Shown here: one piece after another, positions 16,243 through 24,837 of the stretch
How the letters are laid out: each line of letters starts with the position of its first letter
How positions within the stretch are numbered: position 1 is the first letter of the stretch
Assembly: GCA_032160705.1 (NCBI GenBank)
Contig: JAVHVE010000003.1
Span: forward strand, 21,774-85,773
Length of the DNA: 64,000 bases
Direction: 5' to 3'
From: QHXM01 sp032160705
GTDB lineage: Bacteria > Acidobacteriota > Blastocatellia > Pyrinomonadales > Pyrinomonadaceae
The notes under the pieces: model-generated
What the model was told of the DNA's origin: nothing
Database searches by the model: none
Seen by the model: only the letters and a program-made list of their open reading frames with translations
Position numbers and translations under genes: made by a program

Positions 16243-18321
16243 ATGCGACGAAAAGTTCTTTCCCTTTCGCTGATTCTCGCTCTGGCTTTCAGTGCCCTCG
16301 CGCAGCAGCAGCGAGCGAACGAATCCCAACCGGAGATGGAACGCCTGCGCGCTCACGTCTCCTATCTTGCTTCCGACAAGTTGGAGGGGCGCAGAACCGG
16401 AAGCAGTGGGGCAAACGCGGCGGCGGAGTACATCGCCAGAGAGTTTGCGCGTTACGGTCTGCGCCGCAGCATCGGTCGTGATTTGCCCGGCATGTCTATT
16501 CTGGAAGCCGATAGCCCGCGCCGCTACATGCAGGAGTTTCCGTTCGTCGCGGGCATCGAGTTAGGCCGCAACAATTCGATGCTGTTCACGCCGCGCGCAC
16601 AGGGTGAAACCCCTGGGGCGCAAACGAGCGCACGCGCCGCAGCATTCGATCTTCGTCCCGGCGAAGACTGGATGCCGCTTGGCTTTTCGTCGAGCGCGAA
16701 TTTAGCAGCCACTCCCGCAACGTTTGTCGGCTACGGTATCAAGGCCGACGAATTGAATGCGGACGATTACGCGGGCGCGCAAATTACAAATCGCATCGCC
16801 ATCGCGCTGGCAGGAACGCCTGACGGCGACAATCCGCACGGACAGTTCGCGCGCTACGCGAGCGTGCGCTGGAAAGCGATTGCGGCGCGCGAGCATGGCG
16901 CGGCAGCGCTCGTCGTTATCGCGGCGGAAGAGAATTTCAAAGACGACCGTCTCTCACATCTTAGCTATGACAACAGCGGGGGTGAGGCAGGTTTGCCTGT
17001 CGTCGTCATCTCGCGCCAGGCGGCACAACGCATTCTGGAAGCGGGAGGACTCGCGCCGCTGGCTGAATTGGAAAAAGCTGCGAGCACAGTTCGCTCAATG
17101 ACAAGCGCGCCGACGACTGAGCCCGCCGCCGTGAAATCATCCGGCGAGAATCGAAAGAATGTTGCCGCACCGCTTCAGAATGTCACTCTCTCCATCAAGA
17201 CTGACATCTTGCGTCGCAATGCTCCGGCCTACAACGTCGCGGGCATTCTCGAAGGCTCTGACCCCGTCCTGAAGAATGAAGTTATTGTCATCGGCGCGCA
17301 CTACGATCATCTGGGGCGCGGCGGTGAGGGGAGTCTCGCCACGCGCGAAGGCGACATACATCACGGCGCGGACGACAACGCCTCGGGCGTGGCCGGTGTG
17401 CTTGAGTTGGCGCGCATCTTTTCGGCACAACGGGCGAAGATGAAACGCACGCTCGTCTTCGTTGCTTTCAGCGGCGAGGAAGAAGGCTTGCTCGGCTCAA
17501 ACTATTTCGTCAATCATCCGATCTTGCCGAATAGTCAGACCATCGCGATGATTAACATGGACATGATCGGGCGAATGAAAGAGAACCGCTTGATGATCGG
17601 CGGCGTCGGCACATCGTCCGAATGGCGAGAGATGATCGCGACGGCCAATCTTGCTCGCGGCATGAATGTGACGGCCAGCAACTCACCATCACGCGCACAA
17701 TCAGAAGCTGAAAGGAAGACTCAAACGCTGAACGTCCCTGTCGTCGTCGCCGCCAATGGTCAGGCGGTCGTTCATTTCGATCCCGCAAAGCAGCTTGCGC
17801 TCACGCTGAATGAAGACGGCTACGGCCCATCAGACCATTCTTCCTTCTACGCCAAACAAGTTCCCGTGCTCTTCTTCTTCACAGGCACGCACGACGATTA
17901 TCACAAGCCTACGGACACGGCAGAGAAGATCAACTATGCGGACGAAGCGCGTATTCTCTCCTTCGTTGCCAGCCTGGTGCGCTCGGTTGATGCCCTCGCA
18001 AAGCGTCCGACATACACGGTTGCCAAAAGCGAATCGCAGGGACGTTCCCTCGGCTTTCGTGTCTATCTGGGCACGATTCCGAACTACTCTGAATCAAACG
18101 ACGGATTGAAGCTCGACGGAGTGCGCGAGGATTCCCCTGCATCAAAAGCCGGACTGAAAGCCGGAGACAGAATTATCAGGATGGCCGGGCGCGAAGTCCG
18201 CAACGTTTACGATTACACCTACGCGCTCGGAGAGATGAAAGCCGGGCAGGAATACGAAGTAGAAATTGTCCGGGGCAGCGAGACGCTCAAGTTGAAACTC
18301 ACGCCCGCTGCGCGGAAGTAA
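16243..18321 (+). CDS. Secreted M28 metallopeptidase with PA and PDZ domains
   Basis: 692 residues with a signal peptide ending near AFSALAQ. The zinc aminopeptidase core shows all ligands: AHYDHLG (His), HHGADDNASG (bridging Asp), SGEEEGLLGS (Glu pair), NMDMIGR (Asp) and GPSDHSSFY (His). A PA-like insert precedes the core (about 130-260), and a C-terminal PDZ domain (about 610-685) contains DSPASKAGLKAGDRI. The order PA, M28, PDZ is common in Acidobacteriota. It likely removes N-terminal residues from peptides in the periplasm or outside the cell. Confidence 0.93.
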   Translation: MRRKVLSLSLILALAFSALAQQQRANESQPEMERLRAHVSYLASDKLEGRRTGSSGANAAAEYIAREFARYGLRRSIGRDLPGMSILEADSPRRYMQEFPFVAGIELGRNNSMLFTPRAQGETPGAQTSARAAAFDLRPGEDWMPLGFSSSANLAATPATFVGYGIKADELNADDYAGAQITNRIAIALAGTPDGDNPHGQFARYASVRWKAIAAREHGAAALVVIAAEENFKDDRLSHLSYDNSGGEAGLPVVVISRQAAQRILEAGGLAPLAELEKAASTVRSMTSAPTTEPAAVKSSGENRKNVAAPLQNVTLSIKTDILRRNAPAYNVAGILEGSDPVLKNEVIVIGAHYDHLGRGGEGSLATREGDIHHGADDNASGVAGVLELARIFSAQRAKMKRTLVFVAFSGEEEGLLGSNYFVNHPILPNSQTIAMINMDMIGRMKENRLMIGGVGTSSEWREMIATANLARGMNVTASNSPSRAQSEAERKTQTLNVPVVVAANGQAVVHFDPAKQLALTLNEDGYGPSDHSSFYAKQVPVLFFFTGTHDDYHKPTDTAEKINYADEARILSFVASLVRSVDALAKRPTYTVAKSESQGRSLGFRVYLGTIPNYSESNDGLKLDGVREDSPASKAGLKAGDRIIRMAGREVRNVYDYTYALGEMKAGQEYEVEIVRGSETLKLKLTPAARK

Positions 18322-18420
18322 AAAGGTAAAAGGTAAAAGGCAAAAGTGTGGCTGAAACCACTTTTAATTTAGAAGTGGTTCTCTGCCTACCTTTTGCCTT
18401 TTACCTTTTTACTTTTGCCT
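18317..18420. repeat. Heptamer hairpin, AAAAGGT type, with inner core hairpin
   Basis: Left arm 18319-18347 (AAAAGGT units) and right arm 18390-18418. The loop holds an inner stem GTGGCTGAAACCAC...GTGGTTCTCTGCC. It fills the space between the convergent stops of the M28 peptidase and the RRM gene. Confidence 0.9.
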
Positions 18421-18818
18421 TACCAACGGGGCTCGCGGTCATTGCGTCCGCCGCCGCCACCGCCATAACCGCCACGGTCGCCGCCGCCACCGCCGCCGCC
18501 GTAGCCACCGCGATCACGTCCGCCACCGCCGCCACCGTATCCGCCGCGTCCGCCGCCACCGCCGCGATCAGTCTTCGGCTTGGCCTCGTTGACGGTCAGA
18601 GCGCGACCGTCGACTTCCTTGCCATTAAACTTTTCGATGGCCGCCGCAGCTTCTTCCGGCGTCGCCATTTCGACGAAGCCGAAGCCGCGCGAGCGTCCCG
18701 TCTCGCGGTCTTCGATGATTGATGCTGATTCTACCGTGCCCGCCTGCGAGAAAACCTCGCGCAGGGAGTCGCCCGTCGTCTTGAACGACAAATTACCGAC
18801 ATAGAGTTTCGTAGCCAT
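18420..18818 (-). CDS. Glycine-rich RRM RNA-binding protein
   Basis: 132 residues. A single RRM occupies 1-80 with RNP2 LYVGNLSF and RNP1 RSRGFGFVEM. The tail (about 85-130) is GGGGRGGYGG-type repeats ending DREPRW. Such proteins in bacteria are usually RNA chaperones induced by cold or other stress. AAGAAGAA lies just before the ATG. The Gly-rich repeat is coded by near-repetitive DNA, which produces a long spurious Ala-rich frame on the opposite strand. Confidence 0.95.
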   Translation of the reverse strand: MATKLYVGNLSFKTTGDSLREVFSQAGTVESASIIEDRETGRSRGFGFVEMATPEEAAAAIEKFNGKEVDGRALTVNEAKPKTDRGGGGGRGGYGGGGGGRDRGGYGGGGGGGDRGGYGGGGGGRNDREPRW

Positions 18819-19105
18819 TTCTTCTTCTTAGTCCTTTTGAGGTGAAAGGAAGCTGTGGGCAATATGGAATCGCAAGATAAGGCGGGGAGTCCTGATCCTT
18901 TTCGGCGAAACGCGACGCGCGCCCGGCGCTCTAGCTATTACCCAAGAGCGGCTTCTAACAGGTTGACAACTAGCCTCGCTCTCTCTTCAGCCGAACACTC
19001 GTCGCTTTGCGGTCACGGGCAGGCGCAGTCACCATTGATGCGCGAGAGCAGGAATCTAACACCGCCAAGTATGCCGACATTCTGGATGGAGCGCAAGCCT
19101 GTAAC
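18819..19105. other. Intergenic region, probable leader of the RRM gene
   Basis: 287 bases upstream of the RRM gene on its strand and downstream of the next minus-strand gene. A 106-codon plus-strand frame starting at 18855 has no protein-like features and overlaps the next gene. A long 5' leader would fit a cold-regulated RRM gene, but no promoter or structure could be pinned down. Confidence 0.35.
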
Positions 19106-19489
19106 TTACTCGATTTTCAGCATGGATGCCGGAGGCTTAACTTCCATGCGGACGCTGACTGATTTCCTCACCTGAGCCTTGACGCGGAAAAGGGAAACCA
19201 CGAATCTTTTGAACCCGGCCATCTCGACCGTCATCCGATACGTGCCCACAGGCAGCTTGACTTCAAAATAGCCTTCACTATTTGATCGCACCACACTGCT
19301 CAACTCCGCATTCTCGAATTCGATTGTGGCCCCGGCTATCCGCGCCTCATTCTTATCAAGCACGGTGCCGGTGATTTTACCCATCTGCGAATTGTCGGCG
19401 CGAGGAACGGGGCGTCTGTGCCCGGCCAGTGTCAATACAGTCGGAACGAGCGCGACAAGCATGAGGGAAATAATTCTTAACCTTTTTAT
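19106..19489 (-). CDS. Small secreted carboxypeptidase-regulatory-like protein; apparent ATA start
   Basis: A CarboxypepD_reg domain covers the body (MGKITGTVLDKNEARIAGA, SNSEGYFEVKLPVGTYRMTV). The first ATG (19462) cuts a signal peptide in half. Reading upstream in frame gives KRLRIISLMLVALVPTVLTL, a textbook Sec signal, beginning at ATA 19489-19487 with AAAGGA 7 bases before it and an in-frame stop just beyond. So the real start is probably this codon, either a rare ATA or an ATG altered by mutation or sequencing error. No partner domain follows; it is likely a periplasmic or surface adaptor. Confidence 0.7.
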   Translation of the reverse strand: MKRLRIISLMLVALVPTVLTLAGHRRPVPRADNSQMGKITGTVLDKNEARIAGATIEFENAELSSVVRSNSEGYFEVKLPVGTYRMTVEMAGFKRFVVSLFRVKAQVRKSVSVRMEVKPPASMLKIE

Positions 19490-19535
19490 TGCTGCATCCT
19501 TTCAAGATTAAGTGGCATCTTCCGCTCCCTGGCGA

Positions 19536-19928
19536 TTAGTCAACTTTCTCTTTTCCCTCCGGCGCGTCTTTACTGGCCTGCCGGGCTTTCAGTTTAGAGC
19601 CGAGGAGTGCGCCGGAGACGAAACTAATCGCAGAAAGGACGAAAGAGCCGATCCCCTGCTTCGCTGTCCGGGGCAAGATGGAATCCGCTACGGTTCGAGT
19701 GCCTGCCCCTTGATCCGATTTTCCGACCTCCTTCTTCAGCCGCGCTATTTCACCCTCATAATATTTCACGTTGTTCTCCGCCTCAATCAAGTCCTCTTCA
19801 AACTGCGCCCTGTCCGTGCCATGCTCAGCAGTCTTATCTTTCAGTTCTTTGAGATATGAATTAAGGCTCCGTAACTGCGTTTCGAAATTCTCCAGTTGGT
19901 CTTCCAACATTTCGCGGTTGTCCTTCAT
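19536..19928 (-). CDS. Coiled-coil protein with one C-terminal membrane segment, unknown function
   Basis: 130 residues if started at ATG 19928, which has GGGAG 7 bases upstream; a longer frame to 20018 lacks such a site. Residues 1-65 are a heptad-rich coiled coil (REMLEDQLENFETQLRSLNS onward). A hydrophobic helix near 90-110 (GIGSFVLSAISFVSGALLG) is followed by a basic tail. No family was recognised. It is probably an inner-membrane protein with a cytoplasmic coiled coil. Confidence 0.65.
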   Translation of the reverse strand: MKDNREMLEDQLENFETQLRSLNSYLKELKDKTAEHGTDRAQFEEDLIEAENNVKYYEGEIARLKKEVGKSDQGAGTRTVADSILPRTAKQGIGSFVLSAISFVSGALLGSKLKARQASKDAPEGKEKVD

Positions 19929-20141
19929 GACTATTCTCCCTTTTCCAAATGTCAGGTGATCGAGCGAGGAGTCAAATTCCAATATTGCGAAGGCGAGATC
20001 GACGTTCGGCTTGAACAATTTGTTGGGCGACGCCGCCTATTCATACTCAGGCAAGAGTCGCAAGACACATTATTCAGTGTATAATACTGCTCAGCGCACA
20101 GTTTTCCTAAGTTTTTAGCTCCTCTCAAGGTAAAAAAACCG

Positions 20142-21452
20142 ATGCTCCGAAAACTGCTCTGCCTGTTCCTGATTTTCTTCACACTGCAATCAACAGCCTC
20201 GTTTCATTTATTAACGGTTACGGCAGCTACCGAGCACTCGCATCCATTTTCAAGCGAAGCGTCGCCGGTTCAGACCCGCGCAGCTTCTCGGAAGATAACT
20301 CGCGGGCGACCGCTCTGGCCTGGCTCGCGCTTTACTGAAGCAGATCGCGTGCAGGCTATCATGCGCGGACTCAAGTTCATCTATCGCACCGCGCTCAAAC
20401 AACAAAACTTCAAGGACTACGGGCAGGATTACCTGTGGTGCTTCTACAGTCTTTCGGCGGCGGTGCGAGACGTTGAGGTGCGGCGCATGGCTCGGCGGAT
20501 GGGAATTGAACGCGCGCGCGTCTGGCGGCGCGCGCACCGCTTCGTCCCGGCGGACACGGACGCCGCGACCATCTCCAATCTGGCCTACGGCAACGATGCG
20601 GCAGACAGCCTCGGCGTCCACGATGACGGATTGAAGGCGCAACTCAAACGCGCAGCCGTTTATTTCAAAGCACGCGATTATCTTCTTTTCGATCCGCTCG
20701 TTGAACCGCCGCCCGATGATGTGCCGGATGACTGCAAACGCTGCGGAGCGAGCAACTCGCGCGGGAGTAAGGTCTGCTTGATCTGCAAAACTCCGCTCGT
20801 GATGCGAACTCGCTACGATGTCTGGTACGACGCGCTGATTACCGCTTACGTAGGGACACGTTCAGGCATCAACCTGGGAGCGCGCTACGAAGATGTGCTC
20901 AAGTGGCTGCCGACCTTGCGCCCGTATCGCGCCACGCCGCAAAGCGAAGGGGAAGAATTTCACGACACGGTCTACGCCATCACGCACATCGTTTACACGC
21001 TGAACAACTACAGTCAATACAAACTGAGCCAGCAGTTGTTGCCGCAGGAGTTCGAGTTTCTCAAGACAAACTTCAAGGCGGCGATTGCCGATGATGACGC
21101 CGACATGCTCGGCGAATTCATGGATTCGCTTCGCGCCTTCGGTCTCAAAACCTCCGACCCGCTGATTCGCGCCGGCATGGAGTATTATCTTTCGCACCAG
21201 AACCGGGACGGCAGTTGGGGCGACGTGTTTGAGGAAGACATTTACCTGCGTTATCACCCGACCTGGAATGCCGTCGCGGGCTTGAGCGAATACAGTTGGG
21301 CTGGCGAGGGGCTGAGTTTCCCGGAAGTGAAACCGCTCCTCGAACAATGGGTACGGACGGAATCAAGTGAGGCGTTTAAATTATCAACCGACCATATTCT
21401 TCACTTTGGTCAGACGGATTGTAGTTTCAACTTTCCTGTAGCAAAGCTCTAA
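20142..21452 (+). CDS. Secreted protein with rubredoxin-like zinc ribbon and QW-type repeat, unknown
   Basis: 436 residues with signal peptide (KLLCLFLIFFTLQSTAS). Helical regions flank a four-Cys knuckle near residues 198-215 (CKRCGASN and KVCLICKTP). Near 345-365, YYLSHQNRDGSWGDVF resembles the QW motif of terpene cyclases and related alpha/alpha toroids, and LNNYSQYKL supports an all-helical fold. The catalytic DxDD-type motif of cyclases was not found, so enzyme activity is doubtful. Its 3' end overlaps the convergent toxin gene by 26 bases. Confidence 0.75.
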   Translation: MLRKLLCLFLIFFTLQSTASFHLLTVTAATEHSHPFSSEASPVQTRAASRKITRGRPLWPGSRFTEADRVQAIMRGLKFIYRTALKQQNFKDYGQDYLWCFYSLSAAVRDVEVRRMARRMGIERARVWRRAHRFVPADTDAATISNLAYGNDAADSLGVHDDGLKAQLKRAAVYFKARDYLLFDPLVEPPPDDVPDDCKRCGASNSRGSKVCLICKTPLVMRTRYDVWYDALITAYVGTRSGINLGARYEDVLKWLPTLRPYRATPQSEGEEFHDTVYAITHIVYTLNNYSQYKLSQQLLPQEFEFLKTNFKAAIADDDADMLGEFMDSLRAFGLKTSDPLIRAGMEYYLSHQNRDGSWGDVFEEDIYLRYHPTWNAVAGLSEYSWAGEGLSFPEVKPLLEQWVRTESSEAFKLSTDHILHFGQTDCSFNFPVAKL

Positions 21453-21843
21453 AACCAGCTTGCCGAAAGTGAGCATCAGTCGTTAATGCTTCCGCTATGC
21501 TCCGGTCTGTCATGATGATAAAAGATATGCAGTCTATCAAGCCCCATTCCTTGTCCAGACGATTTCGATACAACTGAAACGCTCGCGCACATAATTCTTC
21601 TGAGGCAGGAATGATTTCAACTTTGGGATCATTTTCAAGCGCGTCGAGTAATTCTACGGCGGCTGTCCGGTAGCGTGCCCTCGCCAGAGTATTACCGATT
21701 TCTAATATAATAGCGCGCGTAGTAATTAATTGTGTCCCGTCTGCCTCTAATTGTTCTGCTAGTTTTACAGCGTGCTCATGGTGCTCATCGTTTGACGCAG
21801 ATAAAGCGATAGCAGACGAAGTATCAAGGAAAACTTCAGTCAT
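21427..21843 (-). CDS. PIN-domain toxin (VapC family)
   Basis: 138 residues. The PIN nuclease acidic residues are present: EVFLDTSSAIAL (Asp), RAIILEIGNTLAR (Glu), GLIDCISFIIM (Asp) and TDAHF (Asp). Such toxins cleave RNA, often tRNA. The start codon overlaps the antitoxin stop by 4 bases (ATGA), the usual arrangement for translational coupling with antitoxin first. Confidence 0.92.
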   Translation of the reverse strand: MTEVFLDTSSAIALSASNDEHHEHAVKLAEQLEADGTQLITTRAIILEIGNTLARARYRTAAVELLDALENDPKVEIIPASEELCARAFQLYRNRLDKEWGLIDCISFIIMTDRSIAEALTTDAHFRQAGFRALLQES

Positions 21844-22070
21844 TGACCGTCGCCTTCTGTCCCATAAAGGTATTCATCCAGCCGCTCTGACCAATTGGAT
21901 GGGCCGTGCAGATTAAGTGAGCGCGCCGTCTGGAGAAAAGATTTTGGCTCCTTTTCAGACACGTTGACAGACTCAATCGTCAGCCGCACGCGGGTATTAG
22001 GCTCCATCTCAATTGGCTCATCCGGGCGTAGCACTTCACCATCGAAAATCGCCTCAAGCGTTTTACTCAT
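21840..22070 (-). CDS. Antitoxin of VapC, AF2212/DUF104-like
   Basis: 76 residues. ATG 22070 is chosen from three in-frame candidates because GGAGG is spaced 5 bases upstream. SKTLEAIFDGEVLRPDEPIE is the beta-strand DNA-binding signature of the AF2212-like (DUF104) antitoxins. The C-terminal half (NLHGPSNWSERLDEYLYG) would wrap the toxin. Autoregulation by the complex is usual; no clear operator was identified. Confidence 0.85.
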   Translation of the reverse strand: MSKTLEAIFDGEVLRPDEPIEMEPNTRVRLTIESVNVSEKEPKSFLQTARSLNLHGPSNWSERLDEYLYGTEGDGQ

Positions 22071-22237
22071 TTTAGCCTCCGACATTGGGATAACCAATAA
22101 TGCGTTACGACACCCGACGGTCTCGTTAGATCACATTGTTTATGATAACACGCTCCGTCACTAAATTAATGAGCCCCTGTGCATCCTCGCCGCGAAATCT
22201 GTTAGGATTCATCGTTGGAGGTTAATTAGAATAAACG

Positions 22238-23923
22238 ATGAGCACTGTTCCCAATAAAATTATCTACTCGATGGTTGGAGTCGGAAAGTATTACGACAAG
22301 AAACCTGTCCTCAAAGATATTTACCTTTCCTACTTCTACGGCGCGAAGATCGGCGTCATCGGTCTCAACGGCTCAGGCAAATCGTCGCTCCTGAGAATCC
22401 TCGCCGGAGTTGATAAAGAAATTGTCGGCGAGACCGTCATTTCACCCGGCTATACGGTTGGCTTTCTTGAGCAGGAGCCGCAGCTTGATGAGACGAAGAC
22501 CGTCAGAGAAATCGTGGAGCAGGGCGCGCAGGAAACCGTCGACCTGCTCAAAGAGTATGACGAGATCAACGCGAAATTTTCTGACCCCGTGACGGACGAC
22601 GAGATGGCACAACTTCTCGAACGCCAGGGCGCGGTGCAGGAAAAGCTAGACGCTGCGGACGCCTGGGATTTGGATTCGCGTCTGGAGATGGCGATGGACG
22701 CGCTGCGCTGCCCGCCCGGCGAGACGCCCGTTAAAATTCTTTCAGGCGGCGAGCGCCGCCGCGTCGCGCTCTGTCGTCTGCTCCTGCAAAAGCCCGACAT
22801 CCTCTTGCTCGACGAGCCGACGAATCACCTTGATGCCGAATCTGTCGGATGGCTCGAACAGCACTTGCAGAAATACGCGGGTACGGTCATCGCCGTCACA
22901 CACGACCGCTACTTTCTGGACAACGTCGCGGGCTGGATTCTGGAGCTGGATCGCGGCGAAGGCATTCCCTGGAAAGGCAACTACTCATCGTGGCTCGAAC
23001 AGAAGCAGGAACGATTGCGGCGCGAAGAGAAGAGTGAGAGCGAGCGGCAGAAAACATTGCAGCGCGAGCTGGAGTGGATTCGCATGTCGCCCAAAGGGCG
23101 TCAGGCGAAAGGCAAGGCGCGCATCAATTCTTACGAGGCGTTGCTCAGTCAGGAAAGTGAAAAGAGCCGTCAGGATTTGGAGATTTACATTCCGCCGGGG
23201 CCGCGTCTTGGCCAAAAGGTGATTGAAGCCGAGCATGTGACAAAAGCTTACGGTGATAACCTGCTCGTCGAAGAAATGACGTTTCAGCTTCCTCCGGGCG
23301 GCATCGTCGGCATCATCGGGCCAAACGGCGCTGGCAAGACGACGCTCTTCAGGATGATTACCAATCAGGAACAGCCCGACTCCGGCACTATCAAAATCGG
23401 AGAAACGGTGCGGCTTGCCTACGTTGACCAGAGCCGCGATACGCTTCATGCGGACAAAACCATCTGGGAGGAAATTTCCGGCGGTCAGGATGTAGTCATG
23501 CTCGGTAGCCGTGAAGTCAACTCGCGCGCCTACGTTGCGCGGTTCAACTTTTCGGGCACAGACCAGCAGAAAAAGATCGGTGAGCTTTCGGGAGGAATGC
23601 GTAACCGGGTTCACTTAGCGAAGGTGCTCAAGGAGGGCGCGAACGTCCTGCTTCTGGATGAGCCGACCAACGACCTCGACGTCAACACGATGCGCGCTCT
23701 CGAAGAGGCACTGGAAAACTTCGCCGGATGCGCCGTCGTCATCAGCCACGACCGGTGGTTTCTGGATCGCATCGCCACACACATTCTCGCTTTCGAGGGC
23801 GAGAGCCGCGTAGTTTGGTTCGAAGGAAATTATTCGGATTACGAAACGGATAGAAAGGCGAGACTCGGCGCGGCAGCCGACCAGCCACACCGCATCAAGT
23901 ATCGCCATTTGACACGGGGCTGA
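22238..23923 (+). CDS. ettA: Energy-dependent translational throttle protein, ABC-F
   Basis: 561 residues, close to the 555 of E. coli EttA. Two ABC domains without membrane parts: Walker A GLNGSGKSS and GPNGAGKTT, signatures LSGGERRRVALCRLL and LSGGMRNRVHLAKVL, Walker B LLLDEPTNHLD and LLLDEPTNDLD. The arm insertion (about 100-150) and linker (ELEWIRMSPKGRQAKGKAR) match EttA. It binds the ribosomal E site and gates elongation by ATP/ADP ratio. GGAGG lies 18 bases before the ATG, too far for an efficient site, and an in-frame stop excludes an earlier start. Confidence 0.95.
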   Translation: MSTVPNKIIYSMVGVGKYYDKKPVLKDIYLSYFYGAKIGVIGLNGSGKSSLLRILAGVDKEIVGETVISPGYTVGFLEQEPQLDETKTVREIVEQGAQETVDLLKEYDEINAKFSDPVTDDEMAQLLERQGAVQEKLDAADAWDLDSRLEMAMDALRCPPGETPVKILSGGERRRVALCRLLLQKPDILLLDEPTNHLDAESVGWLEQHLQKYAGTVIAVTHDRYFLDNVAGWILELDRGEGIPWKGNYSSWLEQKQERLRREEKSESERQKTLQRELEWIRMSPKGRQAKGKARINSYEALLSQESEKSRQDLEIYIPPGPRLGQKVIEAEHVTKAYGDNLLVEEMTFQLPPGGIVGIIGPNGAGKTTLFRMITNQEQPDSGTIKIGETVRLAYVDQSRDTLHADKTIWEEISGGQDVVMLGSREVNSRAYVARFNFSGTDQQKKIGELSGGMRNRVHLAKVLKEGANVLLLDEPTNDLDVNTMRALEEALENFAGCAVVISHDRWFLDRIATHILAFEGESRVVWFEGNYSDYETDRKARLGAAADQPHRIKYRHLTRG

Positions 23924-23990
23924 ATTGCAGTAAGGGTTATATTTGGAACTAGAAAATACTTCGCTGAAGTATTAAACTGCATTTGAAATT

Positions 23991-24335
23991 ATGACAACGC
24001 TGGAAACATCTCAAACTTTGCCTTTGCGATTGACGGAAGACGGAACGATCCGCATTGCAGATTCGCGCGTGAGCCTTGACTCGGTTGTCTATCATTACAA
24101 GCTTGGGGCATCTGCCGAACAAATCGTCCAAAAATTTCCTGCGCTTGATTTGGCGGATGTGTACGCCGCAATCACCTACTATCTCAAGCACGAAGAAGCT
24201 GTCGAAGAGTACCTGCGACAACAAGAAGCAAAAGGCAATGAAGTTCAAAAGCAAATAGAGTCTAACCCTCAACATCAAAAAAAATCTGCCGAACTCCGCT
24301 CAAAGTTGCTTGCACGCAAATCAGAGCTAAAGTGA
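23991..24335 (+). CDS. DUF433 antitoxin-like protein
   Basis: 114 residues. LPLRLTEDGTIRIADSRVSL, VVYHYKLGASAEQIVQKFP and LADVYAAITYYLKHEEAVEEY are the DUF433 winged-helix pattern. The following gene is a DUF5615 PIN-like protein, and DUF433/DUF5615 pairs act as toxin-antitoxin modules. The spacing of more than 100 bases is larger than usual for such pairs. The charged C-terminal tail may bind the toxin. Confidence 0.88.
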   Translation: MTTLETSQTLPLRLTEDGTIRIADSRVSLDSVVYHYKLGASAEQIVQKFPALDLADVYAAITYYLKHEEAVEEYLRQQEAKGNEVQKQIESNPQHQKKSAELRSKLLARKSELK

Positions 24336-24463
24336 GCTTGCTCGATTGCGCTTAACACCCCTTATTGGCACTTAATGGGTCTTAAACTTCTCGCTACCTA
24401 TACATACCTTCCATAAACTGTAGCCATTGGGAGGCACGCATATTCTTGCGCGAAGTGGAATTC

Positions 24464-24814
24464 ATGTTGCGTTTGTTAATAGACCAAGACCTCGATCATG
24501 ACATCCTGCGCGGATTGATACGGCGCATCCCACAACTCGATGCTGTGACAGCCTTTGAAATTGGCATGAGCAGAGCAACTGACCCGGAACTATTAACCTG
24601 GGCAGTGCAAGCAGGACGCATCATCGTTACACATGACCGGACAACCATGCCTGTACACGCAGCTAACTTGATGAGCAAGGGAGAAAATATCGCCGGACTT
24701 TTTGTTGTGCTTCGTAGTCTGCCGCTTAATCAGGTAATTGAAGATTTGGAGTTGATGATAACTTGTAGTGAAAATGACGAATGGATAAATGTCATCCGCT
24801 ATTTACCCTTTTGA
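24464..24814 (+). CDS. DUF5615 PIN-like toxin
   Basis: 116 residues from ATG 24464. An in-frame TTG at 24446 has a better Shine-Dalgarno (GGGAGG, 11 bases upstream), but family members begin at the residues equivalent to LRLLIDQDLDHDIL. Conserved acidic sites are visible in LLIDQDLDHD, TDPELLTWA and IIVTHDRTTMP, as in PIN-like nucleases. It probably acts as the toxic partner of the DUF433 protein. Cleavage targets are unknown. Confidence 0.82.
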   Translation: MLRLLIDQDLDHDILRGLIRRIPQLDAVTAFEIGMSRATDPELLTWAVQAGRIIVTHDRTTMPVHAANLMSKGENIAGLFVVLRSLPLNQVIEDLELMITCSENDEWINVIRYLPF

Positions 24815-24837
24815 TATTTCGGTCAAATGACGCGCGG

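Noticed and set aside
18348..18722. Ala/Thr-rich plus-strand frame of 124 codons
   Set aside because: Antisense of the Gly-rich repeats of the RRM protein; its first codons are hairpin sequence.
22985..23614. 209-codon minus-strand frame
   Set aside because: Lies wholly inside ettA on the other strand, without a start signal.
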